Below are positions 8,728 to 17,514 of a stretch of 64,000 nt of DNA, in pieces; within the stretch, counting starts at the first letter, position 1; each line of letters opens with the position of its first letter. Source of the DNA: Asticcacaulis endophyticus (GTDB lineage Bacteria; Pseudomonadota; Alphaproteobacteria; Caulobacterales; Caulobacteraceae). The notes below the pieces were generated by a model, which made no database searches, was not told where the DNA came from, and saw nothing but the letters and a program-made list of their open reading frames with translations. The stretch covers positions 124,001-188,000 of the forward strand of contig NZ_BMZB01000001.1 in NCBI RefSeq assembly GCF_014652575.1, given 5' to 3'. The translations under genes and the position numbers were made by a program.

Positions 8728-8755
8728 GCAAGCGTAATTTTAGGGGCTTTTTAGA

Positions 8756-9121
8756 ATGAAAACCTGCCTTGTTGTTGATGACAGCCGCGTCATCCGTAAA
8801 GTCGCCAGACGTATTCTGGAGAACCTTCAGTTTGAAGTGCTTGAGGCCGCCGACGGTCAGGAAGCGCTCGATGCCTGTAAGACCGCCATGCCGAACGCGG
8901 TCCTGCTCGACTGGAACATGCCGGTCATGGACGGGATCACCTTCCTTAAGCACCTGCGTAAGGAACAGGGTGGCAAAGAGCCGATCGTGGTCTTTTGCAC
9001 CACCGAAAACGATCTGTCCCACATTACCGAAGCCCTGACCGAAGGGGCCTCCGAATACATAATGAAGCCGTTTGACGGCGATATTCTCGAAGCCAAATTC
9101 CAGGAAGTCGGTCTGATCTAG
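8756..9121 (+). CDS. cheY: Chemotaxis response regulator CheY
   Basis: This is a stand-alone receiver domain of 121 residues. It carries the acidic pocket VVDDSR, the phospho-Asp in LLDWNMP at about residue 53, the Thr switch in VFCTTEN and the conserved Lys in MKPF. In the pathway it takes phosphate from CheA and acts on the flagellar motor; caulobacters hold several CheY-like proteins that may instead bind c-di-GMP, which this sequence does not settle. A terminator overlaps its stop codon, so cheB and cheR probably depend on read-through or their own promoter. Confidence 0.93.
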   Translation: MKTCLVVDDSRVIRKVARRILENLQFEVLEAADGQEALDACKTAMPNAVLLDWNMPVMDGITFLKHLRKEQGGKEPIVVFCTTENDLSHITEALTEGASEYIMKPFDGDILEAKFQEVGLI

Positions 9122-9146
9122 GCGTTTTTACAACGCCTATTTTTTT
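9120..9146 (+). terminator. Intrinsic terminator after cheY
   Basis: The stem AGGCGT/ACGCCT (9120-9125 with 9133-9138) has a 7-base loop and is followed by A and seven T residues. It overlaps the cheY stop codon and splits the chemotaxis operon before cheB. Confidence 0.75.
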
Positions 9147-9184
9147 CACGGTAGCCGGTAACCATGATATGAAACAAGCCTCAT

Positions 9185-10384
9185 ATGTCAGCTAACCCTA
9201 ATCCTGCGGCCTCGTTGCGGCCCCTGAAAATCATGATCGTCGATGACTCGGCGGTGGTGCGGGGCCTTGTCACGCGCTGGATCGAGCAGGAATCTGACAT
9301 GGTTCTGGCCGGTTCCGCCACGGACGGGGCCAAGGCGGTTGAGCGCGTCAAGGACATCCAGCCCGATGTGCTGATCCTCGATATCGAAATGCCAAATATG
9401 GGCGGCCTTGAAGCCCTGCCCAAGCTGATTGCCGCCAAGCCGGGCCTTAAGGTCCTGATGGCCTCGACGTTGACGACGCGCGGGGCATCCGTCACCATTC
9501 GCGCGCTGGAGCTGGGGGCGGCGGACTATGTCCCTAAGCCCGATTCGTCGCGCATTGGCGGGGCCGACGGTTTCCGCACCGAACTGCTGACCAAGATACG
9601 CGCCCTGTGTGGTCGCACGCGTTTGTGGCCAGTACCGCCATCAGCGACGCCTGATACCAAGCCTGAGCCCGCACGACCGTCTTCACCCGCGCCGTCACCA
9701 TCACTGGCACCTGCGCCAGCCCCGCGCGCGACCAATATCACACCGCTGAAAACCGGACATGTGGCCGCCCCCTTGCTGCGCCCGCGTACCGGCCCCAAGC
9801 GCATCGATCTGCTGGTGGTTGGCTCATCGACCGGCGGCCCGCCCGCCCTGCGTAACTTCCTGTTGGGCCTTGGGCCGGACTGGAAGATCCCGGTTTTGAT
9901 CGTGCAGCACATGCCCGCGACCTTCACCACGATTCTGGCTGAGCATCTGGATAAGGCGCTGCCGATGACGGTGCGCGAAGCCAAGGACGGGATGCTGATT
10001 GAATCGCGTAACGTCTATATCGCCCCCGGCGACTGGCACATGACGATTAAGAACGATCCGATCGTCAAGCAGATCAAACTCGACCAGAGCCCGCAGGTCA
10101 ACTGGTGCCGTCCGGCGGTCGATCCCTTGTTTCGCTCCGCCGCCGAAGTCTATAGCCACCATGCCCTCGGCGTTGTGCTGACCGGCATGGGCCATGACGG
10201 CCGCGACGGCGCGCAGGCTCTGGTCAATGTCGGGGCCACCGTGATGGCGCAAGACGAAGCCTCCAGCGTCGTCTGGGGTATGCCGGGTGCGGTCGCAGAG
10301 GCTGGCCTTGCCGAACTTATTAAACCTATTGAAGGGCTGGCGCAGGCCTGTAAGACTTTTGCGCGCGGGGAAAGACCACAATGA
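9185..10384 (+). CDS. cheB: Protein-glutamate methylesterase/deamidase CheB
   Basis: CheB removes methyl groups from chemoreceptors and deamidates glutamines. The N-terminal receiver has IVDDSAVVRG with the phospho-Asp in LILDIEMPN near residue 64. A Pro/Ala-rich linker spans roughly 150-195. The C-terminal esterase carries the triad Ser in VGSSTGGPPALR, His in VQHMPATF and Asp in TGMGHDGRDGA. The length of 399 fits the family with a longer linker. It overlaps cheR by four bases (ATGA). No receptor gene is adjacent. Confidence 0.95.
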   Translation: MSANPNPAASLRPLKIMIVDDSAVVRGLVTRWIEQESDMVLAGSATDGAKAVERVKDIQPDVLILDIEMPNMGGLEALPKLIAAKPGLKVLMASTLTTRGASVTIRALELGAADYVPKPDSSRIGGADGFRTELLTKIRALCGRTRLWPVPPSATPDTKPEPARPSSPAPSPSLAPAPAPRATNITPLKTGHVAAPLLRPRTGPKRIDLLVVGSSTGGPPALRNFLLGLGPDWKIPVLIVQHMPATFTTILAEHLDKALPMTVREAKDGMLIESRNVYIAPGDWHMTIKNDPIVKQIKLDQSPQVNWCRPAVDPLFRSAAEVYSHHALGVVLTGMGHDGRDGAQALVNVGATVMAQDEASSVVWGMPGAVAEAGLAELIKPIEGLAQACKTFARGERPQ

Positions 10385-11259
10385 CACCTGAAGACATCGA
10401 ACATCTGGCCGCCCTGCTCAAAGCCCGCTCCGGTCTCATCCTGGGGGCAGATAAGACCTATCTGATCGAAAGCCGTCTGGCACCGATCGCGCGCAAAGAA
10501 GGCTTTGCCAATGTCGCCGGCCTGCTGACGGCGCTTCGCACCCGTCGCGACGAAAAGGTCATTCTCGCCGTGGTCGACGCCATGACCACCAATGAGACCT
10601 TTTTCTTCCGCGACAAAACTCCGTTCGACCAGTTCAAGTCCGACGTCCTGCCTGCCTTTGCCAAGTCGCGCATTTCAGGCGATATCAAAGTATGGTGCGC
10701 CGCCTGTTCGACCGGTCAGGAACCCTATTCGCTGGCCATGATGATGGATGAGGCCCGCGCGCAGTTTCCGCGCATCAATCTCGATATTCTGGCGACCGAC
10801 ATTTCCGACCGCTGCCTGGAAAAGGCACAGGCCGGGCTCTATACCCAGTTTGAGGTTCAGCGCGGCCTGCCCATCACCATGATGGTCAAGAACTTTGAAA
10901 AAGTCGATGAGATGTGGCGCATCTCGCCCAAGATGCGTCAGGGCGTGCGCTTTCGGAAATACAATTTGCTGGACGATCTGCGCGGGCTGGGGCGGATGGA
11001 TGTCATCTATTGCCGCAACGTGCTGATCTATTTCGACATTGCCACCAAAAAGCGGGTGCTGGAGCAAATGGCCACCATGCTGGCTGACGACGGTTATCTA
11101 TTCCTGGGTGCGGCCGAAACGGTTCTGGGCATTACGGACGCTTTCAAGCCGTTGCAGGGCACGCGTGGCCTTTATGTCAAGAACATGAGTGCTTCGGCCT
11201 CCCTGCGCCCATCCGCGACTTCCAGCCTGCCACCGCTGCGCGCCGCCGGTGCGGCTTAA
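10381..11259 (+). CDS. cheR: Chemoreceptor methyltransferase CheR
   Basis: CheR methylates receptor glutamates with S-adenosylmethionine. The 292 residues show the N-terminal helical domain (about 1-75, ESRLAPIARKEG) and the Rossmann methyltransferase domain. The SAM motif is KVWCAACSTGQEPYSLAMM near residue 105, with LDILATDISDRCLEKA and DVIYCRNVLIYFD further on. The last 25 residues are low-complexity Ser/Ala. It ends the chemotaxis operon, and a dispersed repeat separates it from the convergent recR. Confidence 0.94.
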   Translation: MTPEDIEHLAALLKARSGLILGADKTYLIESRLAPIARKEGFANVAGLLTALRTRRDEKVILAVVDAMTTNETFFFRDKTPFDQFKSDVLPAFAKSRISGDIKVWCAACSTGQEPYSLAMMMDEARAQFPRINLDILATDISDRCLEKAQAGLYTQFEVQRGLPITMMVKNFEKVDEMWRISPKMRQGVRFRKYNLLDDLRGLGRMDVIYCRNVLIYFDIATKKRVLEQMATMLADDGYLFLGAAETVLGITDAFKPLQGTRGLYVKNMSASASLRPSATSSLPPLRAAGAA

Positions 11260-11271
11260 AGCCACAAATTA

Positions 11272-11400
11272 TAAATCGTGAGATTACCGCTCTGATGAAA
11301 GCCGTCAGTTTGGATGAGATGCCAGGCGTCTAGCGCCGCAGGTACATTTAAGTACCTGCCAGCGACGACAACGCCGCAGATCGCCAAACTCACGGCTTTA
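11272..11400. repeat. Dispersed palindromic repeat, copy 2
   Basis: This shares the core TAGCGCCGCAGGTAC, loop, AAGTACCTGCCAGCGACG and the left tip TAAATCGTGAGATT with copies 1 and 3. The outer arms are longer and partly different: AAAGCCGTCAGTTTGG near 11300 pairs with CCAAACTCACGGCTTT at 11384-11399. It lies between the convergent cheR and recR genes and supplies the recR stop codon. Confidence 0.75.
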
Positions 11401-12000
11401 TCGGCGTTGCTTGAAGGCATGGGATATAGTCCCATCATCCAGCCAGTCAAGCTCCCCACCCACGGGCACGCCGCGCGCCAGATAGGTGATCTGAACCCCA
11501 TTTCCTAGCGGCCTTAAGCGATCGGCAACATAATGAGCCGTCGTCTGCCCCTCGACGGTGGCGGGCAGGGCCATGATGACTTCGGTGATGTGACCGGCAC
11601 GCACACGCTCAACCAATCCGTCGATGCGCAGGTCTTCGGGCCGCACGCCGTCCAGCGCCGACAACAACCCACCCAGCACATGATAGCGACCGCTAAACGC
11701 GCCCACCCGTTCCATCGCCCACAGGGCTGAGTCTTCTTCGACCACGCAGATCATGGTTTTATCGCGGGCCGGATCGGCGCAGGTCGCACAGGGATTTTGA
11801 GTCGATAAGGCCCCGCATATCCGACAGGATTCCACCTTATCGGCGGCGTCCTGCATGGCGTTGGTGAGTGGGATCAAAAGCTGTTCGCGCCGCTTAAGCA
11901 GCGCTAACGCGGCCCGTCTCGCTGAGCGCGGCCCAAGCCCCGGCAGCTTGGACAGCAGCGCCATTAGGCGCTCAATTTCGGGGCCTGCACCAATCGCCAT
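11398..12000 (-). CDS. recR: Recombination protein RecR
   Basis: RecR works with RecF/RecO to load RecA at gaps. The 200 residues carry the helix-hairpin-helix start ([18 protein letters not shown]), a four-Cys zinc finger (CRICG then CATC), and the Toprim domain ([16 protein letters not shown] and [18 protein letters not shown]). It is the last gene of the dnaX-ybaB-recR operon, four bases after ybaB. Length and order are standard. Confidence 0.96.
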   Translation of the reverse strand: MAIGAGPEIERLMALLSKLPGLGPRSARRAALALLKRREQLLIPLTNAMQDAADKVESCRICGALSTQNPCATCADPARDKTMICVVEEDSALWAMERVGAFSGRYHVLGGLLSALDGVRPEDLRIDGLVERVRAGHITEVIMALPATVEGQTTAHYVADRLRPLGNGVQITYLARGVPVGGELDWLDDGTISHAFKQRR

Positions 12001-12004
12001 TTAA

Positions 12005-12331
12005 TTAAAAGATTTTCGGCATGCCGGGGAAATTAGGCATCCCCCCAAACGGGCCTGCGGCTTCTTTCATCAGGTTGGCATTGACCTCATCCAATTTGCG
12101 GCGCGCATCGGCGTGGGCCGCCACGATCAGATCGCTCAGGATTTCCGGATCATCGGCCAGCAGACTGGGGTCGATTTTAAGCGACAGTAATTCGCCCGCC
12201 CCTTTGAGATCAAGATTAACCAGCCCCGCCCCCGACGTGCCGGTCACAACCGTAGCACTCATCTTATTCTGGGCTTCGGAGAATTTCTGCTGCACGGCCT
12301 GCGCCTGCTTCATCAAGCTGTTGATATCCAT
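12005..12331 (-). CDS. YbaB/EbfC nucleoid-associated protein
   Basis: This is a small DNA-binding dimer of 108 residues, with the typical MDINSLMKQAQAVQQKF start, the central VNLDLKGAGELLSLKIDPSLL strand region and a Gly/Pro/Phe-rich tail. It overlaps the dnaX stop by one base (TGATG), so it is translationally coupled. It sits between dnaX and recR as in most bacteria. Confidence 0.95.
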   Translation of the reverse strand: MDINSLMKQAQAVQQKFSEAQNKMSATVVTGTSGAGLVNLDLKGAGELLSLKIDPSLLADDPEILSDLIVAAHADARRKLDEVNANLMKEAAGPFGGMPNFPGMPKIF

Positions 12332-14166
12332 CAGTCGTCATCCTTATCGGGAGTTTCATCGGCAGATGTAGGAATTTCAGGCGTAGTGTCAACCGGCTTG
12401 GGCTTCTTGCGGAAACCGGTCATTTTAGCGCCGGGGAAGGTGGCCATAAGCTGAGTCATAAACGGATCGGCCAGCACCGCGGCGCGAGCTTCATCTGATT
12501 CACGCTTATCGCGCTCATAGATGGACTCAGCCCCGCCCTGCCCGTCGGTGGCGATCAGCCAGCGCTGGCCCGTCCATTCCTTGAGGCGTAAGGAAAGCTT
12601 GCGCACCAGATCTGCCGGCATGTTGGGCGCCGGCTCAAAGGTGATTGCCCCCGGCATGAACGACACCAGCCGCACATAGCGCTCGACATCAACGCGCAAA
12701 CCAATTTCGCGCTTTTGTTCGATCAGGGCCATGACATCGGCAAAACTTTTAAGCTCAATATGCGGGGCGGCTTGAACTTGCGGGCGCATCATCACGGCGG
12801 CATTGCTGTTGGCGCTGCGGTATTGCGAGGTCACCCCGCCCCCGCCGCCCGTTGGCCCCTGCGGAGCCCCACCGGCCAACAGGTCTTCGCCGTTTTGGAG
12901 GCGTTTCAGCAGGGCTTCCGGCCCCGGCAGATCAGATACATAGCAGAACCGCACCAGCGCCATTTCAGTGGCAGCCGCAGGGTCCGGCGCCCGGCGCACT
13001 TCCTCAAACGCCTTAAGCATTAGGGTCCACAGGCGCGATAAAGTCCCCGCCGACAAAGCCGCCCCCAACAGGGTGACCCGCTCGGCCGACTCCTTGGGCA
13101 GGCGGGTCGCTTCGGCCCCCAAAACCTTAGCGACCGAGCAGGCATGGCAGTATTCCAGCATATCGCCCATGATCTGCGACGGATCAGCGCCGTAGCCATA
13201 AAGCGTGCGGAACCCCAGCAAAGCGTCCTGAATCTGACCGGCGATGATATTTTCAAACAGGTTCAGCGTGGCCGAACGGTCGGCCAGGCCCAGCATATCA
13301 CGTACCAACTCGCCGGATACAGGCTGGCCCTCATCGCCCTGCACCAGCGCCTGATCGAGCAAAGATAAGCTATCGCGCACCGAGCCTTCGGCAGCGCGGG
13401 CAATCAGGGCAATGGCGTCGGGCTCGATCTGCGCCCCTTCGAGGCGGCAGATCTTTTCCAGATGCGGCGTCAGGGTCTCCGGCTCAACCCGGCGCAGGTC
13501 AAAGCGCTGACAGCGTGACAGGATGGTGACCGGCACCTTTCGGATTTCGGTCGTCGCAAAGATGAACTTGGCGTGGGGCGGCGGTTCTTCGAGCGTTTTC
13601 AGCAGGGCGTTGAACGCGCCTGTCGACAGCATGTGCACTTCGTCGATCACATAGACCTTATAGCGCGCTTCAACCGGCGCATAACGCACACTCTCCAGAA
13701 GCTCGCGCATGGCATCGACGCCGGTGCGCGATGCGGCATCGAGTTCCAGCACGTCAATGTGGCGGCCTTCGATGATCGCCTGACAGTGAATACCAAAGGT
13801 GGTCAGATCGACGCTTGGGCCGTGTACTGTCTCGGATTCATAGTTGAGTGCGCGCGCCAGCAGACGTGCCGTCGTAGTCTTACCTACCCCACGCACCCCG
13901 GTCAGCATAAAGGCGTGGGCGATCCGGCCCGTAGCAAAGGCGTGGGACAGGGTGCGCACCATCGCTTCCTGACCGATCAGATCCTCAAAGGTGCGCGGGC
14001 GGTATTTTCGCGCCAGCACCGTATAGGCTTCGGACGTCAGCGGAGCGGGAGCCGCCACGGCCTTCACAGTCGCAGCCTCACCGAAAATATCCGCCGTCAG
14101 GTCATCGCGCTCGAATTCGTCTTCGGGCGCGGCACCAAACGGATCGGTTTCAGGAAAATCGGACAT
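12331..14166 (-). CDS. dnaX: DNA polymerase III subunit gamma/tau
   Basis: DnaX is the ATPase of the clamp loader that ties polymerase III cores to the replisome. The 611 residues show YRPRTFEDLIGQEAMVRTL, Walker A GVRGVGKTTTARLLARAL, Walker B YVIDEVHMLS, the sensor-1 IFATTEIRKVP and SRCQRFDLRR. Domains III and IV/V follow with a Gly-rich linker (PTGGGGGV) near residue 470. The four zinc-module cysteines of E. coli DnaX are largely missing; only one (GIHC) remains before QAIIEGRHIDVLELDAASR. I chose ATG 14166 (MSDFPETDP); a GTG 39 bases upstream is possible. The SRP RNA gene lies just upstream. Confidence 0.94.
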   Translation of the reverse strand: MSDFPETDPFGAAPEDEFERDDLTADIFGEAATVKAVAAPAPLTSEAYTVLARKYRPRTFEDLIGQEAMVRTLSHAFATGRIAHAFMLTGVRGVGKTTTARLLARALNYESETVHGPSVDLTTFGIHCQAIIEGRHIDVLELDAASRTGVDAMRELLESVRYAPVEARYKVYVIDEVHMLSTGAFNALLKTLEEPPPHAKFIFATTEIRKVPVTILSRCQRFDLRRVEPETLTPHLEKICRLEGAQIEPDAIALIARAAEGSVRDSLSLLDQALVQGDEGQPVSGELVRDMLGLADRSATLNLFENIIAGQIQDALLGFRTLYGYGADPSQIMGDMLEYCHACSVAKVLGAEATRLPKESAERVTLLGAALSAGTLSRLWTLMLKAFEEVRRAPDPAAATEMALVRFCYVSDLPGPEALLKRLQNGEDLLAGGAPQGPTGGGGGVTSQYRSANSNAAVMMRPQVQAAPHIELKSFADVMALIEQKREIGLRVDVERYVRLVSFMPGAITFEPAPNMPADLVRKLSLRLKEWTGQRWLIATDGQGGAESIYERDKRESDEARAAVLADPFMTQLMATFPGAKMTGFRKKPKPVDTTPEIPTSADETPDKDDD

Positions 14167-14262
14167 AGCTAGGGTTATATATCCAAACTCAGGCTTTTCC
14201 AGCACAAAGCATACGCAGCGATAAGCCGTGTGGGGTGGTCTGTGGAAAATTTCGGGGAATAA

Positions 14263-14355
14263 GGTGAGACCGCGCGACCCGAAGGTGAATTCGTTGTGGC
14301 TGCTGCCTTCCGGCCCTGACCAGATTGGCGAGGCCTTCGCCCGCGCGATCTCAAG
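14263..14355 (-). ncRNA. ffs: Bacterial 4.5S SRP RNA
   Basis: Read on the minus strand, the conserved apical domain is GGTCAGGGCCGGAAGGCAGC. It is flanked by complementary arms: TGAGATCGCGCG at the 5' side pairs with CGCGCGGTCTCA at the 3' side, and GGCGAAGG with CCTTCGGG. Together they give a hairpin of about 93 nt. This is the RNA partner of Ffh in membrane protein targeting. Its place directly upstream of dnaX is a common arrangement. The ends are estimated from the outer stem. Confidence 0.9.
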
Positions 14356-14494
14356 GGCTATATGCGTATTTTGGGGTGTGGATGCAAGAGGGAATCTTAG
14401 AGAGCGCTTTACAGCCCGCTTACACCGATCACGAACATGCGTCTTAAAGCCTTACGCCGATGGGCGTATCATGGGCAAAATAAGGAGGACGACC

Positions 14495-14695
14495 ATGACC
14501 GAACATGCCCACCCCAATAATCAGGACAATATCTTCGTCGAAAACTACGATGTTGAGCCTGAGCATTTCAATGAGGATAAGCTGTCGCTGAAACGATCCT
14601 ATTTGGAATGGATCGGCCTTGGGCTGGCGGTTACGGCGACCGCATTTCAAACCGTATTTACGGTCATTTTTCTGAGCCATTTCCTGACGGTCTAA
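14495..14695 (+). CDS. Small single-span membrane protein
   Basis: This 66-residue protein is of unknown function. The start ATG 14495 has AAGGAGG eight bases upstream, which is strong support for translation. The first 45 residues are polar and acidic (HAHPNNQDNIFVENYDVEPE). A single hydrophobic helix runs from about residue 40 to 62 (WIGLGLAVTATAFQTVF). It overlaps the 3' end of the convergent amidotransferase gene by four bases. A longer frame running upstream through the SRP RNA region is not credible. Confidence 0.7.
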   Translation: MTEHAHPNNQDNIFVENYDVEPEHFNEDKLSLKRSYLEWIGLGLAVTATAFQTVFTVIFLSHFLTV

Positions 14696-15453
14696 ATAAC
14701 CTCACCACCGCGTAAAATCAGCGTGCTGTCGGGCGTAACCACCGTCCACGCTTCGTCGTGAGTTAAGGGCTGAGTGGCAATTACGATGACCTTATCGTCG
14801 GGCGTGGTCTCAGCCGCGAAATCAACCCGCACATCCTCATCGATCAGGGTCGCCGTGCCAAACGGCGCTTGACGTTTGATATAGCACAGCTTTTTTGAAC
14901 AGGACGCATACAGTGAGCGCCCATCGGTCAGCAGAGCATTGAAGACGCCAAGGCCGCGTAATTGCGCGAACAGGTCTGAGATTTCCCGATCCAGAACCTT
15001 GGGCGGCGGGCAGTCAGGGAAGGTCTTAACCAGATAATCCATGACAAAACAAAAGGCATGTTCGGAATCGGTTGTGCCTATGGGCCGGAAAAAACTTAAA
15101 GGCAAATCCTTCACGCCTTTAAGCTGGCCATTGTGGGCAAAGGTCCAGGCCCGCCCCCACAGTTCGCGCGTAAAAGGATGGGTGTTTTCCAGCGCCACCC
15201 GCCCGCGGTTGGCCTTACGAACATGGGCAATGACCATGCGGCTTTTGATCGGATAGTTCTTAACCAGCGCCGCCAGTTCCGATTGGGCTGACGGCTTCGG
15301 GTCATGAAAGCTGCGGCAGCCTTTGTTCTCATAAAAGCTGATGCCCCAGCCGTCCTTGTGCGGGCCGGTCTCACCGCCGCGCTTCGCCAGGGCCGCAAAG
15401 CTAAAGCGGATATCGGTCGGCACATTGGCATTCATGCCCAGAAGTTCGCACAT
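14692..15453 (-). CDS. Class II glutamine amidotransferase (YafJ-like)
   Basis: This is an Ntn-type glutaminase domain protein of 253 residues. I placed the start at ATG 15453 so that the mature protein begins with the catalytic Cys (MCELLGMNANVPTDIRFSF). Other landmarks are HKDGWGISFYE, VIAHVRKANRG (about residue 80), NTHPFTRELWGRAWTFAHNGQL and GTTDSEHAFCFVMDYL. The family is widespread, and its physiological acceptor is unknown. The start codon lies three bases inside the edge of a 263-bp inverted-repeat element, which must therefore contain or displace its promoter. Confidence 0.88.
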   Translation of the reverse strand: MCELLGMNANVPTDIRFSFAALAKRGGETGPHKDGWGISFYENKGCRSFHDPKPSAQSELAALVKNYPIKSRMVIAHVRKANRGRVALENTHPFTRELWGRAWTFAHNGQLKGVKDLPLSFFRPIGTTDSEHAFCFVMDYLVKTFPDCPPPKVLDREISDLFAQLRGLGVFNALLTDGRSLYASCSKKLCYIKRQAPFGTATLIDEDVRVDFAAETTPDDKVIVIATQPLTHDEAWTVVTPDSTLILRGGEVI

Positions 15454-15455
15454 CA

Positions 15456-15718
15456 GGCCGTAAATCCACAAATTTCATGATATTGGCGGCTGAAATGGCT
15501 AAATAATGCTAGGAAATAGACGCAGATCAGGGCTACCCCCTGTTCAAGTCTATTTCCGACGCAGTATGACGCCATTTCGCCGTCCGAAGGATGTGGTCCG
15601 TCTGCACGGACTACGGCGTCGTAAAATTTTGAAAATGTAGACATTTCCAGCAATTTCCCTCCTGGTATCCGCACAAACGGCCTCACACCAATATTATGAA
15701 ATTTATGGATTTACGGCC
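15456..15718. mobile_element. 263-bp element with 31-bp terminal inverted repeats
   Basis: The left arm 15456-15486 (starts GGCCGTAAATCC) and the right arm 15688-15718 (ends GGATTTACGGCC) are inverted copies matching at 29 of 31 positions. Inside are further complementary pieces, such as GGAAATAGAC with GTCTATTTCC, and TGCTAGGAAA with TTTCCAGCA. The whole unit could fold as one long branched hairpin. It fills the gap between pheA and the amidotransferase gene. No transposase is encoded. It resembles a MITE or a long intergenic repeat. No target-site duplication was recognised. Confidence 0.75.
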
Positions 15719-15720
15719 AG

Positions 15721-16566
15721 TTACTTCCTGCGGAACTCATCCTGCGGATAGACGCCCAAAATCTCGACATCGGTCGCAAAGAATTTCAGTTCTTCCATAG
15801 CCAGTTGCAGGGCGCGATCAGAGGGGCGCGCCTCAACATCGGCATAGAAAAAGGTCACCGAGAACGATCCGTTTTCCGAATAGCTTTCCAGCTTGGTCAT
15901 GTTGACGCTGTTGGTGGCAAACCCTCCCAGAGCCTTATAGAGGGCTGCCGGAATAGAGCGCACCCGGAATACAAAGGTGGTGACGCAAGGCACTTCGGGA
16001 GCCGGATCGACCACGCTCTGCTCGCCCGTCAGCACCAGAAAGCGCGTGGTGTTGTGGCGCGCGTCCTCAAGGTTGGGGCGGATGATCTCAAGGCCGTAAA
16101 GCTCTGCGGCCACTTCGGGGGCGATGGCGGCGCGATCCATAGCGCCACTGTCTTTTAGCGCGCGGGCCGACCCTGCCGTATCGTGAAACACTTCCGGCAG
16201 GATGTTCAGTGCGCGCAACGAATTACGGCACTGCATCAGGGCCATAGGGTGAGAAAACGCGACCTTAATATCGGAAAGCTTGGCGCCCTTATTGACCATC
16301 AGGTTCATCTCGATCGGCAAAAAGCGCTCACCGATGATCTTCAGGCCCGAATGGGGCAGCAGGTGATGGACATCTGCCACCCGTCCGGCCAGAGAATTTT
16401 CGACCGGAATCATGCCAAGGTCACACTCACCGCTGCGTACCGCAGCAAACGCTTCCTCAAAAGTCGGGTGGGCGACCGCTTCGGCACCGGGAAACCAGCG
16501 CTTTATGGCCTGATGGCTGAAGGCGCCGGGTTCACCCTGAAAGGCGATGCGTTTGGGGTTTGACAT
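15721..16566 (-). CDS. pheA: Prephenate dehydratase
   Basis: This enzyme converts prephenate to phenylpyruvate for phenylalanine synthesis. The 281-residue protein has the catalytic domain (IAFQGEPGAFSHQA, VENSLAGRVADVHHLL, and NTTRFLVL with the catalytic Thr). It is followed by an ACT regulatory domain from about residue 195 (VTTFVFRVRSIPAALYKALGGFA, then KLESYSENGSFSVTFFYADVE). There is no chorismate mutase domain. I chose ATG 16566 (MSNPKRIAF), immediately after the kdsB stop, which suggests coupling to kdsB. The inverted-repeat element starts two bases after its stop. Confidence 0.93.
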   Translation of the reverse strand: MSNPKRIAFQGEPGAFSHQAIKRWFPGAEAVAHPTFEEAFAAVRSGECDLGMIPVENSLAGRVADVHHLLPHSGLKIIGERFLPIEMNLMVNKGAKLSDIKVAFSHPMALMQCRNSLRALNILPEVFHDTAGSARALKDSGAMDRAAIAPEVAAELYGLEIIRPNLEDARHNTTRFLVLTGEQSVVDPAPEVPCVTTFVFRVRSIPAALYKALGGFATNSVNMTKLESYSENGSFSVTFFYADVEARPSDRALQLAMEELKFFATDVEILGVYPQDEFRRK

Positions 16567-16567
16567 G

Positions 16568-17293
16568 TCAGAGTCCGTGGGTATTTGCATAAGTAATGGC
16601 GGCATCGAGGTCTGCCGGATTATCGACCGACAGGGGCGCGTCCTCTACCACCAGCGCATAGATATTCATATCCATTTCGAGGGCGCGCAGTTGCTCAAGC
16701 TTTTCAAGCGTCTCCAGCGGTGACGGCGGGGCGGCGGTAAAAGCTTCTAAGGCCGCGCGCCGGTAGCCATAGATGCCGATATGCCGCCAGATGGGCGCGT
16801 CACCAAACAGGGTCGAGCGGGTAAAATAAAGCGCTTTGCCGGAGGTCGTCAGAACCGCCTTGACCACATCCTTATTGGTGCGGTCGGCAGGGGAATGTTC
16901 GGCGGCAACCAAGGTGGCAATATCGGCCTTGGGTTGATCGTTTAACAGCGCCACAGTGCGGCTGATGACCTCCGGGTCAACAAACGGCATATCGCCCTGA
17001 AGGTTGATCACAATGTCATGGACACCCTGCGGATCGACGGCTCTGAGGGCGGCCATGATTCGGTCAGACCCCGAAGGGAGGGCCGGATCGGTCAGCACAG
17101 CCTCCCCACCATGCGCCCTTATCGCATCGACGATCGGCTGATCCCCGGCGGCCACGACCACGCGCACATTGCTGGCTTTCTGCGCCTGCTTCATCACCCG
17201 CACGATCATGGGCAGGCCCGCAATATCGGCCAGAGGCTTATCCGGCAGGCGCGTAGCGGCCATTCGGGCGGGGATAATAACCAGTGATGTCAC
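16568..17293 (-). CDS. kdsB: 3-deoxy-manno-octulosonate cytidylyltransferase
   Basis: KdsB makes CMP-Kdo for lipopolysaccharide inner core synthesis. The 241 residues show VIIPARMAATRLPDKPL, VVVAAGDQPIVDAI, SGSDRIMAAL, VINLQGDMPFVDPEVI and IWRHIGIYGYRRAAL, all family signatures. I chose GTG 17293 because GGAGG lies about ten bases upstream and because the family starts at this strand; the frame further upstream has no support. It is followed at once by pheA. Confidence 0.93.
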   Translation of the reverse strand: MTSLVIIPARMAATRLPDKPLADIAGLPMIVRVMKQAQKASNVRVVVAAGDQPIVDAIRAHGGEAVLTDPALPSGSDRIMAALRAVDPQGVHDIVINLQGDMPFVDPEVISRTVALLNDQPKADIATLVAAEHSPADRTNKDVVKAVLTTSGKALYFTRSTLFGDAPIWRHIGIYGYRRAALEAFTAAPPSPLETLEKLEQLRALEMDMNIYALVVEDAPLSVDNPADLDAAITYANTHGL

Positions 17294-17514
17294 CTTGCAA
17301 AAACCTCCGGAGTGCGACGATTTGACACAGCTTGGGGCCTTTTTCGGCAAAAAGCCACAAACGCGCCTTGCGTCTTTTGCGGTAGCGTGTCAGACAGCCA
17401 GAGGCAAGCCAAATGCAATAATATGCGCCAATGGCGGAGGAACATAGTTTTAAGGAATCATCCGATAAAGCTATGGTTGCCACAATGATAAACATATGAG
17501 GACGTTTGGGCCCC

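Noticed and set aside
14228-14695. Extended 155-residue version of the small membrane protein gene
   Set aside because: It would translate through the antisense of the SRP RNA; the short form has a strong AAGGAGG site directly before its ATG.
15453-15686. 77-residue open frame inside the inverted-repeat element (minus strand)
   Set aside because: It is composed of palindrome sequence, has no ribosome site or family resemblance, and starts inside the right half of the element.
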